Assembly (NCBI GenBank): GCA_002721775.1 | Contig: PBLM01000022.1 | Span: 11,367-21,196, forward strand | From: Rhodospirillaceae bacterium | Lineage (GTDB): Bacteria; Pseudomonadota; Alphaproteobacteria; Puniceispirillales; Puniceispirillaceae | Direction: 5' to 3' | DNA: 9,830 nt | Part shown: one piece after another, positions 5,812 to 9,830 of the stretch | Position numbering within the stretch: the first letter of the stretch is position 1 | How the letters are laid out: each line of letters begins with the position of its first letter | Program-made: the position numbers and the translations under genes | The notes under the pieces: model-generated | Database searches by the model: none | What the model was told of the DNA's origin: nothing | The model's input: only the letters and a program-made list of their open reading frames with translations

Positions 5812-8568
5812 ATGTCTTCTGCCTTTTTAACATCTTCAGCCCTTTTGAAATGTGTTCTGGGCTCTACCAATACAGGCAAGACCTTTTATGCGGTGGACCG
5901 GATGCTAGGACACGCCTCTGGCATGGCGGGTTTTCCTCTGCGGCTGCTGGCACGTGAGAATTATGACAAGCTAGTCACTCGCCTGGGCCCGTCTCAGGTT
6001 GCGCTGGTCACAGGTGAGGAAAAGCTGGTTCCCCCGAATGCCCGTTATTTCTGCTGCACGGTTGAGGCGATGCCGCTTGAACGGGATATGGATTGTGTGG
6101 TGGTTGACGAAATCCAACTCTGTACTGACCGCGAACGAGGACACATTTTTACCGACAGGTTGCTGCACGCCAGGGGGCGGCATGAGACTCTGTTTTTAGG
6201 GGCACAAACGATGTGGCCTTTGTTGCAGACCTTGCTGCCAGATGCAGAATTTATTAATCGTGATCGGTTCTCCCGCTTGTCTTATGCTGGCCAGAAGAAA
6301 ACAACCCGTCTGCAGAGGCGATCTGCCATTGTCGCTTTTTCCGCAGCAGAAGTATACCGTTTGGCTGAGTTGGTGCGCCGTCAGCGTGGCGGAGCGGCGG
6401 TGGTGATGGGGGCACTTTCACCGCGCACCCGCAATGCTCAGGTCGAGCTTTATCAGAATGGTGATGTTGACTTCCTGATTGCCACAGATGCCATTGGCAT
6501 GGGGCTGAATATGGATATTGGGCATGTCGCACTGGCAGATGATGCCAAGTTTGATGGCCAGTCTATGCGGCGCCTATCCCCAGCTGAACTAGCCCAGATT
6601 GCCGGCCGGGCCGGTCGGTACACGACCGATGGCACATTTGGTGTGACCGAAGATTGCCGCCCGCTTGAACAGGAGGTGGTCGACGCTATTGAAACGCATA
6701 ATTTTTTGCCTGTACGCCAGCTGTATTGGAGGGCCCGCAAGCTGAATTTCAATACGCTTGACGGACTACTGAAATCACTGGAAGCGGCTCCACCATACCG
6801 CTTTATGGTGCGCAAAGTCGATGGGGTTGACCATCTTACCCTGCAGGCTCTTGCAGACCGGCCGGATATCCGCGCGTTGGCAGACAGTCCGGGCCGTCTG
6901 CGGACTTTGTGGGATGTGGCGCAAATTCCAGATTTCCGGAAGACCTTAACAGACAGTCATGTAGTGATGCTGGCCCGGATTTTCGATAGCCTGGCCCGCC
7001 ATGGCCAGCTAGATTCGCGATGGGTGGCTGCCCAACTTTCCCATCTGGACAGGCTGGATGGGGATATCGATACGCTCATGACACGTATTGCTCATATCCG
7101 CACCTGGACATATATCACTCATAAAAATGGCTGGACCGACTCAAAACAAGATTGGCAAGAGCTGGCTAAATCGATAGAAGATAGGTTATCAGATGAGCTT
7201 CATAGCCGCTTGACGCAGCGGTTTGTGGACAGGCGGGCAGCGCATCTGTCACGAAGATTAAAGGAATCGATGGTTTTGATGGCATCAGTAAGACTGGACG
7301 GGACTGTATTGGTTGAAGGCGAGGAGGTTGGTCGCCTGGATGGCTTTATCTTTCATCCTTCATTATCAGAAACCGGCGAGGATGTAGAAGAAAAAGCCAT
7401 GATCTTGGCAGCGGCACGAAAAGGTCTGCCTGATGAAATTGAACGGCGAGTGGCAGCACTGACAATATCTGCTGATCCGGCCTTCAGACTCGATGAAAAA
7501 GGCCAAGTTATCTGGCGCGATGCGCTTGTTGGCCGTCTTGTGCGTACCGACAACTTATATGCCCCGCGTGCAGAGGTTGGAGACAGCGACCTGCTAAGTA
7601 TAGATCAGAAAGCCCGCATCAACGACCGCCTGAACCAGTTTATCACAGACCATGTGCATACGACATTAGCCCCGCTTGTAGCGCTGTCAAAGCCTGATCA
7701 ACTGTTCTTTGCTGAGCAGGCAGAAGCAGCCTCAAAACCAGCAACTGAAAAGACAGAAACTCTACCCCCAAATGACCAAACTGCTCCTGAAAATAAGACG
7801 CTGACGCAAGCCCCTGCACAACTACGCCAGCTCTCTGGTGCGGCGAAGGGGCTGGTCTGGCAGATTTACGAAGGTCTGGGTACCGTTGAACGCCGCTTGT
7901 TGGCTGCACAGCTACGCGAAATAATAGAAAATGATAAGCCGCTTCTAGCCAAAGCTGGTCTGCGCATAGGTACTGAGGCCTTGTATTTGCCCGATATGCT
8001 GAAACCTGCGCCGATTGCCTTGCGTGTATTGCTGTGGTGTCTGTATAACCAGACCTTTCCAACTTGTGGGCCGCCGCCTGAAGGGCGAGTATCTTTTCCT
8101 GTCCCTGAAGGGGCAGAAGATGTAGCAGGTGGGTTTTGGATGGCGGCAGGTTATCGCCGGCTAGGGTCACGTATCATGCGTGTGGATATGGTTGAACGTG
8201 TTGCCGCTCTTGTGCGAGCTGCAGCGCGTGATGGTGTCTTTGAAATATCAGATGATATGTTATCTCTTGCTGGTGTGGGTCGCAGTGATATGGCGCTGAT
8301 GCTGGGGGATCTTGGGTGCCAGCAGGTTGGTGAGCGGCCTTCAGAAGATCCAGAAAAACCAGCGATTGCAAAGTTTGAACGGATACAGAAAAAACGCATC
8401 CTCCGGCCCCAGCAAAAGCATTCTGCACAAAATAAACATAAAACTAAAGACAGGACTAAGTCTTCGTCAAGACAGAGCTATAGAGAAAAAAACGCCCCGA
8501 TGCGGGGCGGCGCAAAAAAACTTGATCCGAATTCGCCCTTCGCGGTTTTGGCAGCTCTCAAAAAATGA
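5812..8568 (+). CDS. SF2 RNA helicase of the Suv3/MgpS-like family
   Basis: A superfamily 2 ATP-dependent helicase whose core resembles mitochondrial Suv3, the RNA helicase of the mitochondrial degradosome; the bacterial members are poorly characterised. It has 918 residues. Motifs: Walker A GSTNTGKT (17-24), motif II DEIQ (99-102), motif III GAQT (130-133), motif V ATDAIGMGLN (224-233) and motif VI QIAGRAGRY (262-270). The long C-terminal half includes SGAAKGLVWQIYEGLGTVER near 675, followed by a lysine/arginine-rich low-complexity tail (about 850-905) that likely binds RNA. It ends in DPNSPFAVLAALKK, a terminal motif I recall from alphaproteobacterial relatives. The start at ATG 5812 places Walker A at the usual distance, but no Shine-Dalgarno sequence precedes it. 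Its stop is 18 bases before the S4 gene in the same frame, so cotranscription is likely. The in vivo substrate is unknown. Confidence 0.9.
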   Translation: MSSAFLTSSALLKCVLGSTNTGKTFYAVDRMLGHASGMAGFPLRLLARENYDKLVTRLGPSQVALVTGEEKLVPPNARYFCCTVEAMPLERDMDCVVVDEIQLCTDRERGHIFTDRLLHARGRHETLFLGAQTMWPLLQTLLPDAEFINRDRFSRLSYAGQKKTTRLQRRSAIVAFSAAEVYRLAELVRRQRGGAAVVMGALSPRTRNAQVELYQNGDVDFLIATDAIGMGLNMDIGHVALADDAKFDGQSMRRLSPAELAQIAGRAGRYTTDGTFGVTEDCRPLEQEVVDAIETHNFLPVRQLYWRARKLNFNTLDGLLKSLEAAPPYRFMVRKVDGVDHLTLQALADRPDIRALADSPGRLRTLWDVAQIPDFRKTLTDSHVVMLARIFDSLARHGQLDSRWVAAQLSHLDRLDGDIDTLMTRIAHIRTWTYITHKNGWTDSKQDWQELAKSIEDRLSDELHSRLTQRFVDRRAAHLSRRLKESMVLMASVRLDGTVLVEGEEVGRLDGFIFHPSLSETGEDVEEKAMILAAARKGLPDEIERRVAALTISADPAFRLDEKGQVIWRDALVGRLVRTDNLYAPRAEVGDSDLLSIDQKARINDRLNQFITDHVHTTLAPLVALSKPDQLFFAEQAEAASKPATEKTETLPPNDQTAPENKTLTQAPAQLRQLSGAAKGLVWQIYEGLGTVERRLLAAQLREIIENDKPLLAKAGLRIGTEALYLPDMLKPAPIALRVLLWCLYNQTFPTCGPPPEGRVSFPVPEGAEDVAGGFWMAAGYRRLGSRIMRVDMVERVAALVRAAARDGVFEISDDMLSLAGVGRSDMALMLGDLGCQQVGERPSEDPEKPAIAKFERIQKKRILRPQQKHSAQNKHKTKDRTKSSSRQSYREKNAPMRGGAKKLDPNSPFAVLAALKK
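8486..8509 (-). terminator. Intrinsic terminator on the minus strand, inside the helicase 3' end
   Basis: Reading the minus strand, CGCCCCG (8509-8503), loop CAT, CGGGGCG (8499-8493) is followed at once by seven T (8492-8486). This is a textbook Rho-independent terminator: a perfect 7-bp GC stem. On the plus strand the hairpin has A-runs on both sides and would not terminate. It lies in helicase codons 892-900. No minus-strand gene upstream of it is visible, so its target, if any, would be an antisense transcript. Confidence 0.5.
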
Positions 8569-8586
8569 GAAAAGTATAGGTATAAA

Positions 8587-9003
8587 GTGGACGCAGACGC
8601 GATTCGATCAGGAAGTTCATCGGTCAGGCTAGATAAATGGCTGTGGTATGCCCGGTTTTTTAAAACCAGAAGCTTGGCCACAAAACTGCTCTTGTCCGGT
8701 AAACTGCGAATCAATGGTGAGGTCACATCAAAGCCGCACCGGCAGGCCCAAATCGGTCAGGTTCTGACATTTTCACAAGGTATCCATGTCCGTGTGATAC
8801 GGATTGACGAGATTGGTAAGCGCCGTGGCCCAGCAGCAGAAGCTGAACTGCTCTATACAGACCTTGATCCACCTCAAGCCCAGAGGACGGACAAAGAGGC
8901 GCGCCTTCAGAACAGCCGTTTTGAAAACAGGTTGACAGGCTCTGGCCGGCCAACCAAAAAAGACAGGCGTCAGACAAAAAGGCTGAAAGATCCGTGTTTC
9001 TGA
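8587..9003 (+). CDS. S4-domain RNA-binding protein, Hsp15 (HslR) family
   Basis: Hsp15-family proteins bind 50S subunits that carry a stranded peptidyl-tRNA after failed translation and aid recycling; in E. coli the gene is heat induced. The 138-residue product has an S4 domain at about 13-60, starting VRLDKWLWYARFFKTRSLAT, with RINGEVTSKP in the middle. Family-typical KRRGPAAEAELLYTD follows at about 78-92, then a basic tail with GRPTKKDRRQTKRLKD (about 120-135), as in E. coli Hsp15. The start is GTG at 8587; no ATG is available close by, and AGG at 8578-8580 gives an acceptable weak ribosome-binding site. It follows the helicase gene by 18 bases, which supports one transcript and a shared role in RNA or ribosome handling. 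Confidence 0.9.
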   Translation: MDADAIRSGSSSVRLDKWLWYARFFKTRSLATKLLLSGKLRINGEVTSKPHRQAQIGQVLTFSQGIHVRVIRIDEIGKRRGPAAEAELLYTDLDPPQAQRTDKEARLQNSRFENRLTGSGRPTKKDRRQTKRLKDPCF

Positions 9004-9050
9004 TCCTGGCGGAAACACCGGTAATTTAGTCGATTTCTTAGACAGACAAA

Positions 9051-9055
9051 GAGGA
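9051..9055 (+). promoter_or_regulatory. Ribosome-binding site of the TerB-like gene
   Basis: GAGGA eight bases before ATG 9064; the clearest Shine-Dalgarno sequence on the plus strand of this window, and it fixes the start. The gene therefore has independent initiation despite lying 60 bases after the S4 gene. Confidence 0.6.
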
Positions 9056-9063
9056 CAATCAAA

Positions 9064-9543
9064 ATGTTTAAGACATTTGCAGAATGGTTTCAGACATCAT
9101 CAAAATCCGCTGAAGATAAAAATGATTTTAGCCATGAGCTGGCTGAGCTTGTAACCGCTTTGATGGTAGAAGCTGCTGCGGCTGACGGGCAGATTGGCAC
9201 CGTGGAAACCCAGCTTATCGCTGATTGTGTATCCAGCCAGTTCGACTTAGCTGATGATGAAATGAAGCAGATTCTTGATGGCGCGCTTGACGATGCAGAT
9301 AGTCGGATTGAGCTGCACAGCCTGATTGCCCGTCTGAGGGATAAATCTGACTATGAGGAACGAATCGGAGTTATGGAAATGGTCTGGATGGTTGTGTTTG
9401 CAGATGGGCGTCTAGATAAAATAGAAAGACAGCTTATGCGCAGGCTAGCCGGTTTGCTGTTTGTCTCTGATGTGGACTCAGGTCTGGCCGCACAGAGCGC
9501 GCGCCAGCTTCTTGGCCTTGCCGGTTCAGATAAAGTGCACTAA
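9064..9543 (+). CDS. TerB-like (COG4103-type) helical protein of unknown function
   Basis: A 159-residue acidic, alpha-helical, probably cytoplasmic protein with no signal peptide or membrane segment. The TerB-like fold shows as two related acidic motifs: [14 protein letters not shown] at about 35-48 and [20 protein letters not shown] at about 109-128. The ADG and following acidic residues (D41, E48, D114, E121) are the likely metal-binding positions of the family. The name TerB comes from tellurite resistance clusters, but no other ter genes are present, so tellurite resistance should not be inferred. It sits between the S4 gene and fdxA, all in the same direction. The molecular role is unknown; a stress-linked or scaffold role is only a guess. 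Confidence 0.8.
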   Translation: MFKTFAEWFQTSSKSAEDKNDFSHELAELVTALMVEAAAADGQIGTVETQLIADCVSSQFDLADDEMKQILDGALDDADSRIELHSLIARLRDKSDYEERIGVMEMVWMVVFADGRLDKIERQLMRRLAGLLFVSDVDSGLAAQSARQLLGLAGSDKVH

Positions 9544-9549
9544 ATACTC

Positions 9550-9571
9550 ACCGGGTTTTGCAAATCCTGGT
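9550..9571. other. Small inverted repeat between terB-like gene and fdxA
   Basis: ACCGGG (9550-9555) pairs with CCTGGT (9566-9571), five Watson-Crick pairs and one G-T wobble, around a ten-base loop. No T-run follows, so it is not an intrinsic terminator. It could be a weak processing or stability hairpin, or chance. Confidence 0.25.
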
Positions 9572-9601
9572 TCAGATATACCTAAAAGACAGAGCAGGCC
9601 G

Positions 9602-9830
9602 ATGACTTACATCGTTAATGATAAATGTATCATGTGCAAATACACAGATTGTGTTGAGGTCTGTCCAGTTGACTGCTTTTATGAGGGGGAGAATATGCTT
9701 GTGATTCACCCTGATGAATGCATTGATTGCGGTGTTTGTGAACCTGAATGTCCTGCAGAAGCGATACTGCCTGACACAGAACCTGGCGCAGATGCTTGGG
9801 TGGCATTAAATCAGGAAATGGCAGAAATCT
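9602..9830 (+). CDS. fdxA: Seven-iron ferredoxin FdxA, partial (C-terminus beyond right edge)
   Basis: A soluble [3Fe-4S][4Fe-4S] electron carrier of the Azotobacter ferredoxin I type. I translated from ATG 9602; 76 complete codons are visible, starting [20 protein letters not shown]. By comparison with A. vinelandii FdI (numbered one lower because its initiator Met is removed), C9, C17 and C50 should bind the [3Fe-4S] cluster and C21, C40, C43 and C46 the [4Fe-4S] cluster; C12 and C25 are the usual non-ligand cysteines. Family members are about 107-112 residues, so roughly 30-35 are missing. Only a weak GAGCAGG lies upstream. It is 58 bases after the TerB-like gene. In many alphaproteobacteria a CarD-type regulator gene comes next, which would be just outside this window. 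The electron partner is unknown. Confidence 0.95.
   Translation, partial: MTYIVNDKCIMCKYTDCVEVCPVDCFYEGENMLVIHPDECIDCGVCEPECPAEAILPDTEPGADAWVALNQEMAEI

Noticed and set aside
7643..8170. Minus-strand open frame of 175 codons inside the helicase gene
   Set aside because: Shadow of the helicase reading frame; no family resemblance, while the sense frame has a continuous protein.
9064..9543. Tellurite resistance determinant
   Set aside because: Only a TerB-like fold is present; no terC, terD or terE-type partners are nearby, so the resistance label is not justified.

Overview
This window looks like an ordinary stretch of an alphaproteobacterial chromosome. GC content is moderate, intergenic spaces are short to medium, and no mobile element, phage gene, CRISPR array, tRNA or rRNA is visible. 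The alphaproteobacterial assignment rests mainly on the right half, where a Suv3/MgpS-like helicase, an Hsp15-type S4 protein and a seven-iron ferredoxin (FdxA) lie in an order I recall from many alphaproteobacteria. A cytochrome c maturation operon fits an aerobic Gram-negative. A marine SAR116-like lineage is possible but is only an impression.

Left region (1-2049, minus strand): the heme-handling part of the System I cytochrome c maturation operon, transcribed right to left as ccmA-ccmB-ccmC. ccmC runs off the left edge. CcmA and CcmB form the ABC transporter core, and CcmC presents heme for loading onto CcmE.

Middle (2050-5811): a divergent intergenic space with a possible promoter and an alternative-hairpin leader precedes acnB, a large aconitase B of the TCA cycle. 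Its sequence reads like the long Bacteroidota-type AcnB rather than the shorter gammaproteobacterial form, so lateral origin is worth testing. A Rho-independent terminator follows acnB. The rest of the 620-base gap holds no gene I can support.

Right region (5812-9830, plus strand): a co-directional run of helicase, S4 protein, TerB-like protein and fdxA (cut by the right edge). Helicase and S4 protein are 18 bases apart and probably cotranscribed. The first two point to RNA or ribosome handling, while the TerB-like protein and ferredoxin have no clear link to that role. The 3' end of the helicase gene contains a strong GC hairpin that reads as an intrinsic terminator on the minus strand, directly abutting an in-frame A AAA AAC heptamer. 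That is the most unusual local structure in the window. I did not find convincing evidence of a wholly new system.
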